48,251 bases of DNA from Microcaldota archaeon (GCA_021811435.1 JAJZOR010000008.1:1-48251); one strand, 5' to 3'. Shown: positions 1 through 8,625, numbered from the stretch's first letter. Numbers and translations: made by a program. Notes: generated from the letters alone by a model not told the origin.

Positions 1-2
1 GG

Positions 3-86
3 CAGAAAATTGGCAGCAGTAATGACCTGCTGCACGCTGCCGCCAGAAGGATATTTCAGGAAAAGCGTTTATTACTGGATGACTAG
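3..86 (+). CDS. C-terminal end of an upstream gene (partial)
   Basis: The frame is open from the window edge to a TAG at 84-86 and reads as a charged helical tail (contains LLHAAARRIF and ends LLLDD). A hairpin follows at once. The fragment is too short to identify, and another frame is also open here to about position 126, so the reading is uncertain. Confidence 0.3.
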   Translation, partial: QKIGSSNDLLHAAARRIFQEKRLLLDD

Positions 87-90
87 ACAA

Positions 91-109
91 CCCCCAACGA
101 GGTTGGGGG
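91..109. terminator. Perfect 8-bp hairpin, possible terminator
   Basis: CCCCCAAC (91-98) pairs perfectly with GTTGGGGG (102-109) around a three-base loop. It lies between the end of the partial gene and the GTG of the permease gene. The run of T after it is weak, so it could also be an end hairpin of a lost IS200/IS605-type element; the decayed tnpB at 1004-1590 is not close enough to decide. Confidence 0.35.
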
Positions 110-158
110 AATTCTTAAGGTATTAAATCCATCGTCCGGCCTCAAGCTTAGCGCCATA

Positions 159-1007
159 GTGCTAATACCATTCATACTCGGCATCCTACACGGGGTGACG
201 CCAGATGAGCATACATGGCCCATCACTTTCAGCTATGCCATCGGAAGCTACAGTACGCGGCGAGGGATGAAAGCCGGATTCTCCTTCTCTGCAGGCTTCA
301 CCATACAGAGGGCGATACTCACCACATTGGGATTTGTAGGTCTGGCATCAATATACCGCGCCTACGATCTAAATGGCCCGGTCTACGTGATAGTCGGAAT
401 AGCAATGTCTGTTGCAGGGGCGTACATACTGAACAAGGGATTGGACCTCCACCTACCATTTGACGCGATATTCGGGAGCAGTCGCCATTCAGATAGTTCC
501 GAAAGGGTTCCAATGCGAGACGTCCCGGTAAACCTTGCATTTGTACACGGCCTCATAGCCGGATTCGGTTTCGGGGCATACGCCACTATAATAACATTCA
601 TCCTCGCGCCGCAGGTGCCAGGGTTGCTGTACGCACCGCTGCCCGGTCTATTCTTGGGGCTAGGTACAATGATGATGCAGGTTATCTTCGGTGCCCTGTT
701 TGCCAAAATAGGAAGGCTTAAGAGACTGACTGAGCAGCAGATAAAGTACGTCGGTAGGAAGACCGCAGGCAGGACACTTTATTATGGCGGCATGATATTT
801 GCAGTAATCGGGGTTTTTGTAATCGTGTTCCCCGCGATAGACCAGTGGGCAATAAGCACGGGCAATCCTATACAGAATCTCGATTCTATAGGCGTGTCAA
901 CACTGCTAGTCCTGATAGTCGTCGGAGTATTCGGCATAGGCAACATAATACTCAGTCTCCGCGAGCTTACACGGAATAATGGCAGGCAGGCTAATAAACC
1001 ACGTTAG
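159..1007 (+). CDS. NicO/UreH-like multi-pass metal (Ni/Co) permease
   Basis: A 282-residue integral membrane protein with about six hydrophobic segments. Near the N-terminus is HGVTPDEHTW, which resembles the HxxxPDH signature in the first membrane helix of NicO/RcnA/UreH-type nickel-cobalt transporters. A second His-containing helix (NLAFVHGLIAG, about residue 125) fits the two-half architecture of that superfamily. The start taken is GTG 159; the frame is open upstream only to a TAG at 84 without a better start. The substrate is inferred: a nickel superoxide dismutase operon lies 3 kb downstream, but an IS and other genes separate them. A TauE-like exporter is an alternative. Confidence 0.55.
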   Translation: MLIPFILGILHGVTPDEHTWPITFSYAIGSYSTRRGMKAGFSFSAGFTIQRAILTTLGFVGLASIYRAYDLNGPVYVIVGIAMSVAGAYILNKGLDLHLPFDAIFGSSRHSDSSERVPMRDVPVNLAFVHGLIAGFGFGAYATIITFILAPQVPGLLYAPLPGLFLGLGTMMMQVIFGALFAKIGRLKRLTEQQIKYVGRKTAGRTLYYGGMIFAVIGVFVIVFPAIDQWAISTGNPIQNLDSIGVSTLLVLIVVGVFGIGNIILSLRELTRNNGRQANKPR

Positions 1008-1590
1008 TTACAGCTTAGTGACATCCTCACACGAATAAATCTCGTGGGCTTACATCTGTACAGACCCCTATGAATCCTTCCTCCTTCTTCCTCCCCACAC
1101 AAAGCACAGGTCTTTGATGTGTCCCTTTCACTTACTGCCCTGAAGCGCACTCAGTTGAGTTTGCATTTGTATTCAAGTTCTTTTGCGGCCTCATTGAATG
1201 CTCACTGATGCGTCTGTTGGTTGTTCATGTGATCGAAATCCATATTTTGCCTTATGCCAGCCAACTTGCCAATTACGACGCCTTTTCCCTGGGACTTCGC
1301 GGTCTCGACTATTTGTGTTGTCATGGCGTGAATCTGTTGTTTCGTCTTTAGCATTGCCTGACGCGCCAACCTTCTTTTCTCCTTACTCGTCTTCCTTCCC
1401 TGGGTTGCAAGAACCTCCTGAACCTCTGCAACTTTCTTGTCCTTGTACTGGATAGTAGACCTGATTTTGCCCACTGAATATATCGCGGTCCCTTTCCCGC
1501 CCGGATCGTGGCTGCGTTCCTGATGCCCAAATCGATATAGAGGTTGTTTTTCTTAGGTATATCGGGACGTACACCGCACCGGCCACAGGC
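1004..1590 (-). pseudogene. tnpB: Decayed IS200/IS605 TnpB (N-terminally truncated)
   Basis: Read right to left, two frames join into a TnpB/IS1341-type sequence: a RuvC start (YIDLGIRNAAT), then after a frameshift the helical region and VVIGKLAGIR, then two in-frame stops, then the zinc-finger start TSKTCALCG followed by GLYRC. The catalytic Glu expected in the second RuvC motif (usually ME/IEDL) is Gly. The first roughly 150 residues and the last zinc ligands are missing. The remnant overlaps the 3' end of the permease gene by 4 bases. It is a fossil and cannot be active. Confidence 0.8.
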
Positions 1591-1598
1591 GACTGGTA

Positions 1599-1793
1599 CT
1601 ACGAATACCCTACCTTTGGCATCGGGATTTTGACGCCAAAAGGCGCCTCAAGCTCCGGCATCATCCTAGCCATCTTGTCCTCAACGGCATCCTTGAAGTC
1701 TTCTGAATAGACCGTGATTTCGACTTCTGCGGCGTGGCCGCCTTTCGTGGGTGCAGTATTTTTCGTATCCCTGAAATGAGAAAACCGGTGCAA
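1599..1793 (-). CDS. Possible small protein or gene remnant
   Basis: A 64-codon frame starting at TTG with a protein-like acidic amphipathic C-terminal half (contains VEITVYSEDFKDAVEDK and ends MPKVGYS). It lies 10 bases after the proteasome-like gene on the same strand and just before the TnpB relic. I do not recognise it. It may be the tail of a gene cut by the IS605-type insertion rather than a functional gene, because the only start is a weak TTG. Confidence 0.3.
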   Translation of the reverse strand: MHRFSHFRDTKNTAPTKGGHAAEVEITVYSEDFKDAVEDKMARMMPELEAPFGVKIPMPKVGYS

Positions 1794-1803
1794 TATGGCG
1801 ACT

Positions 1804-2712
1804 TCAGCCAATGCTCTTGAGCGGCTTGGGGTGCGCGATGTCGATTTCTGCTGATGGCAGTGCAAGTGACGCCGCCTTTTGCGCTTCCACCTCAATCTGC
1901 TTTAGCGCTATCTTGTTACTTACGAATTCCTTTATCTCTGCGAATGTCTTCTTGTTAAGTATACTCATCTCTGTCTTGCTCATTGTCAACTCGACATCCT
2001 GTCCTCTCTGAACGCCGACCAGCATGATTGGCGCAGCCACGGTTGATAAAAGTGCCTTTCCGAACTTCGTGTCCTCATACGTCACCTTGTTTATGTACTC
2101 GTTCTCAAGCATTATGCCAACCGCAATTGCATCTTCAATAGTGCGTGCTGATGGATTCGGGCAATTCGTGTTCACGTAATATTTCAGACGCTCCCCAACA
2201 ATATCGTCCGCGCCGAACCCGCAGCCTTCGGGCATCTGCGAAGCGGGCTTTAGTTGGGCAAACAGAACACGATCCTCAGGTTTTGTGTCATTGTTCGTGT
2301 CCATTGTGGCAATCAGTGGCCTTATTACTCCGTCAGAGCATTTTACAGTAACCAGTACGATTGCATTCTGCTCCCCGAAAATCTTGCTGCTGCCGACCAT
2401 GTCGACCACCTTTGTCAGACCGTCCTTCACTGCCGCTACGCCTGCAACTGTATTGCCTGAGCTCATGCCCTCCAAATCCACGACATTTTCCATGATTACT
2501 GCAGTTGTCAGGACGTCAAGCAGTGCGGACCCTGCGCTTGCAGTCACGATATTGCCATCCTTTGATTTCGTTATCTTTGATTGGCCGTCGGCATAGCTTA
2601 CCCTCCGCTCGAACTCCTGCTCATCCGAGTATTCTTTAGGCATAATTGTGACTCTGCTGTCCGCTACAACTAGAACGCCATCCTTGTAGGGTATCTCAGC
2701 TATTACGGTCAT
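1804..2712 (-). CDS. Proteasome-like Ntn hydrolase, paralogue A
   Basis: A 302-residue protein opening with MTVIAEIPYKDGVLVVADSR. This is the N-terminus of proteasome beta/HslV-type Ntn hydrolases, where Met removal exposes the Thr nucleophile. The expected triad can be placed: Thr2, Asp18 (VVADSR) and Lys46, followed by the ASAGS glycine turn at 59-62. The chain is longer than a classic beta subunit (about 200), with an extra C-terminal helical region. Paralogue B at 18255-19127 has Thr2, Asp18 and Lys46 at identical positions. TATA-like TTAAATAC lies about 30 bases before the ATG, suggesting a leaderless transcript. The target is unknown. The promoter side carries an IS from 2766. Confidence 0.7.
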   Translation of the reverse strand: MTVIAEIPYKDGVLVVADSRVTIMPKEYSDEQEFERRVSYADGQSKITKSKDGNIVTASAGSALLDVLTTAVIMENVVDLEGMSSGNTVAGVAAVKDGLTKVVDMVGSSKIFGEQNAIVLVTVKCSDGVIRPLIATMDTNNDTKPEDRVLFAQLKPASQMPEGCGFGADDIVGERLKYYVNTNCPNPSARTIEDAIAVGIMLENEYINKVTYEDTKFGKALLSTVAAPIMLVGVQRGQDVELTMSKTEMSILNKKTFAEIKEFVSNKIALKQIEVEAQKAASLALPSAEIDIAHPKPLKSIG

Positions 2713-2765
2713 GTATTTATATATGATGAAAAAGGTATTTAAGTTGTTCTGATGTGCTTACGACT

Positions 2766-3981
2766 TAGGACGCTGAAAATCTTAGACTTCACGTCTAGGG
2801 CCTCTTTGCGACCCGAAATCGCAGAATTACAATACGTTTTATTTAATCTGGCTGCCGCTAAAGGAAAATCGTCGCATATTGTCTGCGTATATTTTGTTAT
2901 CAGTCCATAAAGTGCTCTATGAAGTTTGCAAGAAGGCAGGAGAACGCATGCACAACAATCCTCTTTATGCCCTTCATTCTGTGGGCAGCGAGGTTATACC
3001 CCAACTCTAACACAGAGTTGGTCTGCTCCACCAACCATCTTTTCCCATAGTCGTCGTCTTTGGACGTCTCGGACTCATAATGGCCCCTTCCGTTCGTTGC
3101 CATCACGTCCTTCATCTGGTTTTTGTCTCTAACCGTTCCGCGAATAACCGCGGAATCGTACGCGGAGTCGGCCAAGAACTTTGCTTCGTACTGCATTTCG
3201 AAGTTATCGGTCACGTACGGGAACAATTTGAAGAACGGTTGCGAATCGTGCACACTTGCAGGTTCCACTACTGCAGCAAGGGGCAATCCTGTTTCACAAT
3301 CGTCTATGATGTGCAGTTTGTAGCCGAAAAGGAACTGTTTCTCTTTCTTGTCCTTTCCGGTCATCTCGTTTAACTGCTGTTCCCTTCTCTTCTGCGATCT
3401 GTGCCCTAAACGTGCGTCTCTATCTTTCTTCGTGAAGAATGCGGGGATGTCGGTGCTGTCTTCTCCGATGAGGCGCAGAAGCCTTCCTTTGCATTTTTCG
3501 GTTGCAAGTTCATTGTAAACCGTCTCTACTGCTCCGCCCTCCGCTGATTTCCGCGCTTTTGAAAGCAGCGAGGGATCCGGTTTCTTCTTGTATCCGAGTT
3601 GTGATGCAATGCCTGTTTCCCAAATGTTGTCCACGGTCTTTTCGTCGCTCTTGTACCCGAACAGTTGTTTTATGGCGAGCGTAATCCAGTTCTTCGCCAC
3701 CATAAATCCGTCCTTGTATGGGTGTCCGTAAACTCTTGCGATCCGCGCTACACGCGGAAGTAACTCAGGTATTTTATTTTTTAGGTTCGATATTTCCATC
3801 TAGGTCAACTGGGCGGAAGTTGCTGCTCGCATGGGCAGCAGCTCCGCTAACAATCATAGACGTCTATTCTGCAGAAAAGTTGCGAACGGTCGCCTACCGC
3901 CCGTTTATCCTATTGCAAGGAAAAAGCAAAGAATTTTTCGGTTTAGCGGAAGTGCAGGTATTATAAATTTTCAGACTCCTA
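2766..3981 (-). mobile_element. Intact DDE insertion sequence with 9-bp target duplication
   Basis: A 1216-bp element. Left end TAGGACGCTGAAAAT and right end (reverse complement) TAGGAGTCTGAAAAT agree at 13 of 15 bases, and the match continues weakly. Immediately outside is a perfect 9-bp direct repeat CTTACGACT at 2757-2765 and 3982-3990, the target duplication. One full-length transposase gene lies inside. The exact duplication and intact gene point to recent insertion. It sits in the intergenic region between the proteasome-like gene and sodN and leaves the sodN promoter (about 4068) untouched. Confidence 0.9.
2900..3799 (-). CDS. IS4/IS5-superfamily DDE transposase
   Basis: A 299-residue transposase that cuts and joins the ends of the surrounding IS. 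The acidic triad can be placed: Asp in GEDSTDIPAFF (about 113), Asp in FLADSAYDS (about 210), and Glu in WLVEQTNSVLE (about 259), with the K/R-rich insertion and FGYKLH strand typical of RNase H-fold transposases of this group. The frame is uninterrupted and ends 134 bp from the left end of the element. Exact IS family assignment (IS4, IS5 or IS1182-like) needs a database search. Confidence 0.85.
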   Translation of the reverse strand: MEISNLKNKIPELLPRVARIARVYGHPYKDGFMVAKNWITLAIKQLFGYKSDEKTVDNIWETGIASQLGYKKKPDPSLLSKARKSAEGGAVETVYNELATEKCKGRLLRLIGEDSTDIPAFFTKKDRDARLGHRSQKRREQQLNEMTGKDKKEKQFLFGYKLHIIDDCETGLPLAAVVEPASVHDSQPFFKLFPYVTDNFEMQYEAKFLADSAYDSAVIRGTVRDKNQMKDVMATNGRGHYESETSKDDDYGKRWLVEQTNSVLELGYNLAAHRMKGIKRIVVHAFSCLLANFIEHFMD

Positions 3982-4067
3982 CTTACGACTGCGCGGCGGT
4001 CTATTTGCCGGCAGTCGCCATACTGCGTAAGATGCATCCAAAAGGCTTCCGTTCCTGCTGCATAAAC

Positions 4068-4077
4068 ATATTTAAAA
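4068..4077 (+). promoter_or_regulatory. TATA box of sodN
   Basis: ATATTTAAAA lies about 30-39 bases before the chosen sodN ATG (4107), the normal spacing for an archaeal promoter with a very short or absent leader. It is 87 bases inside the right border of the neighbouring IS, so the insertion did not remove it. Confidence 0.55.
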
Positions 4078-4106
4078 TTGTAATTTACATTCATACAAGT
4101 GATTTT

Positions 4107-4640
4107 ATGGATGCAATGAATTCACTTGCAAGGAAGTTGCTGGCCAACGTTGACAGGCTAGCGCATTTTGACGAGGTATACGCGCACTGCGACTACCCAT
4201 GCGGCATATACGACCCTTTCGACGCCCAGATCGCAGCCCACACGGTGATAAGGATGGATGACCTCATCGGGCAGCTGAAGCATCCCGAGGGACATCAGGA
4301 CCAAAAGGAAGCCATCGAGTACCACCACAGCATGATAAGGGCCACCGAGATAAAGGAGAAGTACGCTGAGGCGTGCAAGCACGAGCTGAGGGTGCTCTGG
4401 GGAGACTACTTCAAGCCAGAGCACGCGCAGGCAAACCCAAAGCTGCACGAGCTGTTCTTCACCGCAATGAAGCAAGCGTCTAAGGCTAAGCAGACAACTG
4501 ATGTGAAGCAGGCTGAGGCACTGCTCGATACCGTGATGCAGATTGCTGAGGCCTTTTGGAAGACAAAGAACATAGAAACCAAAAGGGTTGAAGCGCCTTA
4601 CCCGACTAAGAGGCAGATAGTCGTCCCGAAGCTTTACTGA
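4107..4640 (+). CDS. sodN: Nickel-dependent superoxide dismutase precursor
   Basis: A 177-residue precursor of NiSOD, which disproportionates superoxide to oxygen and peroxide. The diagnostic nickel hook is HCDYPCGIY at residues 27-35; after removal of the 26-residue leader these become His1, Cys2, Cys6 and Tyr9 of the mature enzyme, binding nickel through the N-terminal amine, His1 and two Cys thiolates. The rest is the helical hairpin body (contains EYHHSMIRATEIKEKYAE). The start is ATG 4107; an ATG three codons later is possible. The maturation peptidase gene begins 4 bases after the stop, the classical sodN-sodX pair. Identification is firm from the hook plus partner. Confidence 0.93.
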   Translation: MDAMNSLARKLLANVDRLAHFDEVYAHCDYPCGIYDPFDAQIAAHTVIRMDDLIGQLKHPEGHQDQKEAIEYHHSMIRATEIKEKYAEACKHELRVLWGDYFKPEHAQANPKLHELFFTAMKQASKAKQTTDVKQAEALLDTVMQIAEAFWKTKNIETKRVEAPYPTKRQIVVPKLY

Positions 4641-4644
4641 TGCA

Positions 4645-4944
4645 ATGGGGTTACCAATCTGGCTGCCATTCAAGATATTCCGGGTCAGGGACCGCAGCAT
4701 GGAGCCCTCCATGAAGGAGGGCGACTACGTCATCGTGAGCAGGCTGCATGGAGGCTTCCGTTCAGGCGACATCGTCGTACTGATGCACCCACTGGCAGGC
4801 ATCTACATAATAAAGAGGATAAAGGAGGTCTTGCATGGTTCCGTATTCCTGTTAGGGGACAACACCGCGGCCAGCGATGACAGCAGGTCATTCGGCACCG
4901 TGAAAACCAGCAAAATACTTGGCAAAGTAATTTATAAAGTGTAG
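4645..4944 (+). CDS. sodX: NiSOD maturation peptidase, S26 signal-peptidase family
   Basis: A 99-residue S26-family peptidase. The Ser nucleophile is Ser18 in RSMEPSM, the Lys general base is Lys57 in YIIKRIK, and the family end box is GDNTAASDDSR. It is much shorter than an ordinary signal peptidase and has no obvious membrane anchor, which is typical of SodX proteins that trim the NiSOD leader to expose His1. The gene sits 4 bases after sodN and is almost certainly co-transcribed and translationally coupled. A general signal peptidase is the alternative, but size and position argue for sodX. Confidence 0.88.
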   Translation: MGLPIWLPFKIFRVRDRSMEPSMKEGDYVIVSRLHGGFRSGDIVVLMHPLAGIYIIKRIKEVLHGSVFLLGDNTAASDDSRSFGTVKTSKILGKVIYKV

Positions 4945-4974
4945 TGGGATAATAAAGCATGATCGAGTGATTGT

Positions 4975-6066
4975 TTGGAGCTTTCCAAGAACACCATTAC
5001 ATACATAGCCCTGGTAGTCGCTCTTATAGTGATAGCCTACCTGATAAGCGTGCTACACGTATTCGGCTCTAAGACAACCACATCTAGCACTACGGTCCAA
5101 TCCACCACTACGACGCCCACTACGGTCCTCACTACGACTTCCTCATCAACCACTACTTCGATAACCGCCAATTACGTGGGTCCTTGCAACGGCTTCGAAA
5201 TCTCAAACGGTTCGTTCTCCGCAACCCTTACTGGCCACTGCATGTGGCCGGGAGGCTCTCTTGGCCTATGGTCCGCCACAGGCAACGCCGGCAGGAACTT
5301 CATAACAGTCGCAGGGGCGAACGGCACGGTGTATTTCAACGCCTCCACGTTCTACAACTGCACCAACTTCATACGGGCAATCAAAATGCCGCCACAGGAG
5401 ATCACGGTCATGCTAAAGACCGGGTCTACCGAGAGCGGGAGTTGCGGACCTGCGATAGCCAAGTTCAATACTACAACATCAGGACCGCTAATAATATACA
5501 AGGACGTATTCAACGGCGCTTTCTCTACCGGCCAATACACCGGCTGGAACGAGAGCGGTGCTGGATTCGGCGAAGCTCCGCTCAACCTGACGTGGGCTAA
5601 CGCCCATGACTGCTACCTCGGCCCGTCCAACAACACGGTTAATGCCGGCTGGAACCTGAGCTCATATTCCGGTACATTCGTTGCGACCACATTCACATGC
5701 GGCCTGACAGTCTCGCCTGGCAACCTGACTTCGAGCCTTTTCAATGCATCTGAGCCATTCCTAGACTTCAAGATCCTAAGCCCGGACAACGCCGGCTTAT
5801 ACGTAGAGGTCATGTACAATAAGACCGCATACATAACCGCTAACTACGATACGTTCAATGTGACCAAGTACGGCGCCACAGGCACGTACACCTTCAGGAA
5901 CGCGAGCATACCGCTGGTGTCGTTCATCGGCGAGCCGGTGAGCATACGCGTGGTCGCCCAAACGCTGCAGCGCCAGACGTACATAGCCGTCGGGGACTTC
6001 AGGCTGAGCAATACGCCACCGCCGGATAACGTAAAGCCGGTAGCATTGAACAGCAATAACGCTTAG
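4975..6066 (+). CDS. Membrane-anchored surface protein with Thr-rich stalk
   Basis: A 363-residue protein starting at TTG. One membrane helix at about residues 7-30 is followed by a stalk of roughly 35 residues made almost entirely of Thr and Ser, a likely O-glycosylated spacer. After it comes a beta-rich ectodomain of about 290 residues with many NxS/T sites and several Cys (for example FYNCTN, GSCGPA, FTCGL) that could form disulfides. The topology is N-in with the body outside the cell. No family is recognised. It follows sodX by 30 bases and may be read through from that operon. Confidence 0.7.
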   Translation: MELSKNTITYIALVVALIVIAYLISVLHVFGSKTTTSSTTVQSTTTTPTTVLTTTSSSTTTSITANYVGPCNGFEISNGSFSATLTGHCMWPGGSLGLWSATGNAGRNFITVAGANGTVYFNASTFYNCTNFIRAIKMPPQEITVMLKTGSTESGSCGPAIAKFNTTTSGPLIIYKDVFNGAFSTGQYTGWNESGAGFGEAPLNLTWANAHDCYLGPSNNTVNAGWNLSSYSGTFVATTFTCGLTVSPGNLTSSLFNASEPFLDFKILSPDNAGLYVEVMYNKTAYITANYDTFNVTKYGATGTYTFRNASIPLVSFIGEPVSIRVVAQTLQRQTYIAVGDFRLSNTPPPDNVKPVALNSNNA

Positions 6067-6089
6067 GTGCTTTTATCCAGGGCGTTACT

Positions 6090-7184
6090 ATGTTGCCCCT
6101 GCATGGAGGCAGGGCCCCAAGATGGCTTTTCGGCAGGATGGTGGAGCTAGGCGGGCTCATATCCGAGGCTATAATAGACGAGTACGGCACTGCAGAATTC
6201 CTCAAGAGACTTAGCGACCCGTACTGGTTCCAGGCGCTCTCATGCGCCATAGGCTACGACTGGCACAGCAGCGGCACGACCACCGTGACTATGGGTGCGC
6301 TGAAGGAGGCCCTCAACTATAACTCTGACGTTTTCATAGCAGGAGGCAAGGGCAGCACAGGGACCTCAACTCCGGAGCAGATAATAAATGGTGCAGACCA
6401 TCTCGGCGTGCCGCAAGAGTGCGGAAGGTTCACCGAACTAAGCAGGACAATAGCGAAGATAGACTCTGGACTTGTCTATAAGGACGTAAGCATATACCAC
6501 CACACCTTTGTGTTCTCAAAGGATGGGGGGTGGGGCATAATACAGCAGGGCATGTTGGGCGGCAAATCGCGCTATGCAATCAGATTCCAGGTTCTGGGCG
6601 AATCTGTCGACGAGACGGACGTCACTAACGAGACCAACAAGGCAGTCGTATCAAGTCCAGGCCAGGAGACAATGGACCTGACCTACGCAAAGAACAGCGG
6701 GTTGAGGGGTTCTACGGTAGAGCTGGTGAATGACGAGATAAACATGATCATGGATAGCCCTCAGCGGAAACTATTCATGCCGGCGCGCCATGAAATCTAT
6801 CCGGGTGCCGACCTTTCGAAAAGCGCGAAGGCCGCCCTGCTCGCAGCAAGCGAGATGCAACCCTCATCATACCAGGAGCTGCTAAAAATGAAAGGCATAG
6901 GGGCAGGTACGCTGAGGTCGCTGGCTATAATAGCGTCCTTGGTGCACGAGACACCTATATACAAGAGGGACCCTGTCATGTATGCATACAATCTCGGAGG
7001 CAAGGACGGGATACCCTACAGGATAAACCTTAAACAGTACGATGAAGTGGTCAGGACGATGGCTGAAATAGTCGATAGGTCAAAGATAAGCGCTGAAGAG
7101 TCGGCAAAGATATTTAAAAGGCTGTGCGCGGACCTGGCTTCCGCGTACAAAGGCGTACACAGGCCGATATTAGCCGCGACGTGA
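6090..7184 (+). CDS. DUF763 family protein
   Basis: A 364-residue protein with the opening of the DUF763 family (LHGGRAPRWLFGRMV). This family is widespread in archaea and thermophilic bacteria and lacks an assigned reaction. A central GGKGSTGTSTPEQI segment and a C-terminal helix-hairpin-helix-like LLKMKGIGAGTLRSL (about residues 270-285) suggest nucleic-acid contact, but that is inference. The gene is followed 4 bases later by cysS in the same direction, so the two are probably co-transcribed. Confidence 0.8.
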   Translation: MLPLHGGRAPRWLFGRMVELGGLISEAIIDEYGTAEFLKRLSDPYWFQALSCAIGYDWHSSGTTTVTMGALKEALNYNSDVFIAGGKGSTGTSTPEQIINGADHLGVPQECGRFTELSRTIAKIDSGLVYKDVSIYHHTFVFSKDGGWGIIQQGMLGGKSRYAIRFQVLGESVDETDVTNETNKAVVSSPGQETMDLTYAKNSGLRGSTVELVNDEINMIMDSPQRKLFMPARHEIYPGADLSKSAKAALLAASEMQPSSYQELLKMKGIGAGTLRSLAIIASLVHETPIYKRDPVMYAYNLGGKDGIPYRINLKQYDEVVRTMAEIVDRSKISAEESAKIFKRLCADLASAYKGVHRPILAAT

Positions 7185-7188
7185 TACC

Positions 7189-8625
7189 ATGGCCCTTTTC
7201 GTATACAACACCCTGTCAAGGTCAAAGGAGGAGTTCGTGCCGCTGCATGGCAGGAACGTTGACATGTTCGTCTGCGGCCTGACGCCATACGACGACGACC
7301 ACCTCGGCCACGCCAAGACATTCATAAGCTTCGACATAATAGTGAGGTGGCTAAGGCATTCCGGATACAAGGTCAGGTACGTGCAGAACATAACCGACAT
7401 AGAGGACAAGATAATCAAGCGCGCCAAAGAGAGGAACATGGACGCATTCGAGCTCGAGAGGCACTACGAAAAGAGGTTCCTGGATGACATGGAAGCCCTC
7501 GGCGTGAGGCAGGACGTCGACCAGTACCCGCGCTCGCACGACTACATAGACGAGATGAGGAGCCAGATACAGCTCCTCATCGACAAGGGATACGCTTACG
7601 ACACAGGCGGCGACGTCTACTACGACGTTGCCAAGTTCGGCGACTACACTAAGCTGTCTGGCATGAAGGTGGAAGACCTCCAAAACCACAGGATAGAGCC
7701 GGATCCAAGGAAAAGGAACGTTTACGACTTCGCGCTATGGAAGGCGGCAAAGCCTGGCGAGCCTTCATGGAAGATAACGCTGAAGGTGGGCGGCAAGGAC
7801 CTCAAGTTCGATGGGAGGCCCGGATGGCACATAGAGGATACCGCAATAACGCATTCTATCTTCGGGCCGCAGTACGACCTGCACGGAGGCGCCAGCGAGC
7901 TCATATTCCCGCACCACTCCAACGAGATAGCCCAGGCCGAGGCGGCGTTCGGCATCAGACCGTTCGTCAAGTACTGGCTGCACACCGGCATCGTGAACAT
8001 AAACGGCGCTCAGATGAGCAAGAGCAAGCACAATTTCATAACGATAAAGTCAATCCTCGAGAGCTTCGAACCAGAGGTGCTGCGCACTCTGTGCGCTTCC
8101 ACCCATTACAGCAACGAACTCAACTATTCCGAGAACCTCATGAAAGACGCAAAGAAGAGGCTCGGCTACATGAACGCCGCATTCAGCATATTCTACAATA
8201 TGCGCGAAGCGGCTCAAGCAGGGCCGGAAGAGGCCGCCATTAAAGCGAGAATCGACGCATTCCTTAAGGATTTCGAATCGGCCATGGACGACGATTTCAA
8301 CACCGCCCTCGCGCTATCAAAGCTCATAATAATCATAAACGAGCTCAGGAACTTTGCAGAGGCGCATGAATCCATAAGTCGGGATTTGAAGGCATACGCG
8401 GTGTCGTCAGTCAAATCTATGGCATCGGTATTCGGCATACTCGAGAAGGACGACTACAAGAAAGGCATACCGATTGAGGCGGACATGCTCGTGAAGAGGA
8501 GGGACGCGCTTAGGAAGGAAGGCAAATTCGCCGAAGCGGACAGCATAAGGAACGAGCTGCGCGAGCGGTACAAGATAGGTCTTGAGGACACGGAATACGG
8601 GTCCGTATGGTTCCCGAGCAGCTGA
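7189..8625 (+). CDS. cysS: Cysteinyl-tRNA synthetase
   Basis: A 478-residue class I synthetase charging tRNA-Cys. The HIGH-type motif is HLGH in GLTPYDDDHLGHAKT, and the KMSKS motif is QMSKSKHNF (about 281). Zinc-site residues known from the bacterial enzyme appear as Cys in FVCGLTPY and HH plus Glu in FPHHSNEIAQ. The second Cys position is replaced: the sequence reads GWHIEDTAI where the bacterial enzyme has GWHIECSAM, so Asp may take the ligand place. The C-terminal DALR-type domain is present (LVKRRDALRKEGKFAEADSI). Length is normal for the family. Confidence 0.96.
   Translation: MALFVYNTLSRSKEEFVPLHGRNVDMFVCGLTPYDDDHLGHAKTFISFDIIVRWLRHSGYKVRYVQNITDIEDKIIKRAKERNMDAFELERHYEKRFLDDMEALGVRQDVDQYPRSHDYIDEMRSQIQLLIDKGYAYDTGGDVYYDVAKFGDYTKLSGMKVEDLQNHRIEPDPRKRNVYDFALWKAAKPGEPSWKITLKVGGKDLKFDGRPGWHIEDTAITHSIFGPQYDLHGGASELIFPHHSNEIAQAEAAFGIRPFVKYWLHTGIVNINGAQMSKSKHNFITIKSILESFEPEVLRTLCASTHYSNELNYSENLMKDAKKRLGYMNAAFSIFYNMREAAQAGPEEAAIKARIDAFLKDFESAMDDDFNTALALSKLIIIINELRNFAEAHESISRDLKAYAVSSVKSMASVFGILEKDDYKKGIPIEADMLVKRRDALRKEGKFAEADSIRNELRERYKIGLEDTEYGSVWFPSS

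Noticed and set aside
91-109. Hairpin as the end of the TnpB element
   Set aside because: The TnpB relic ends at 1004 and a separate permease gene lies between; no matching second end was found.
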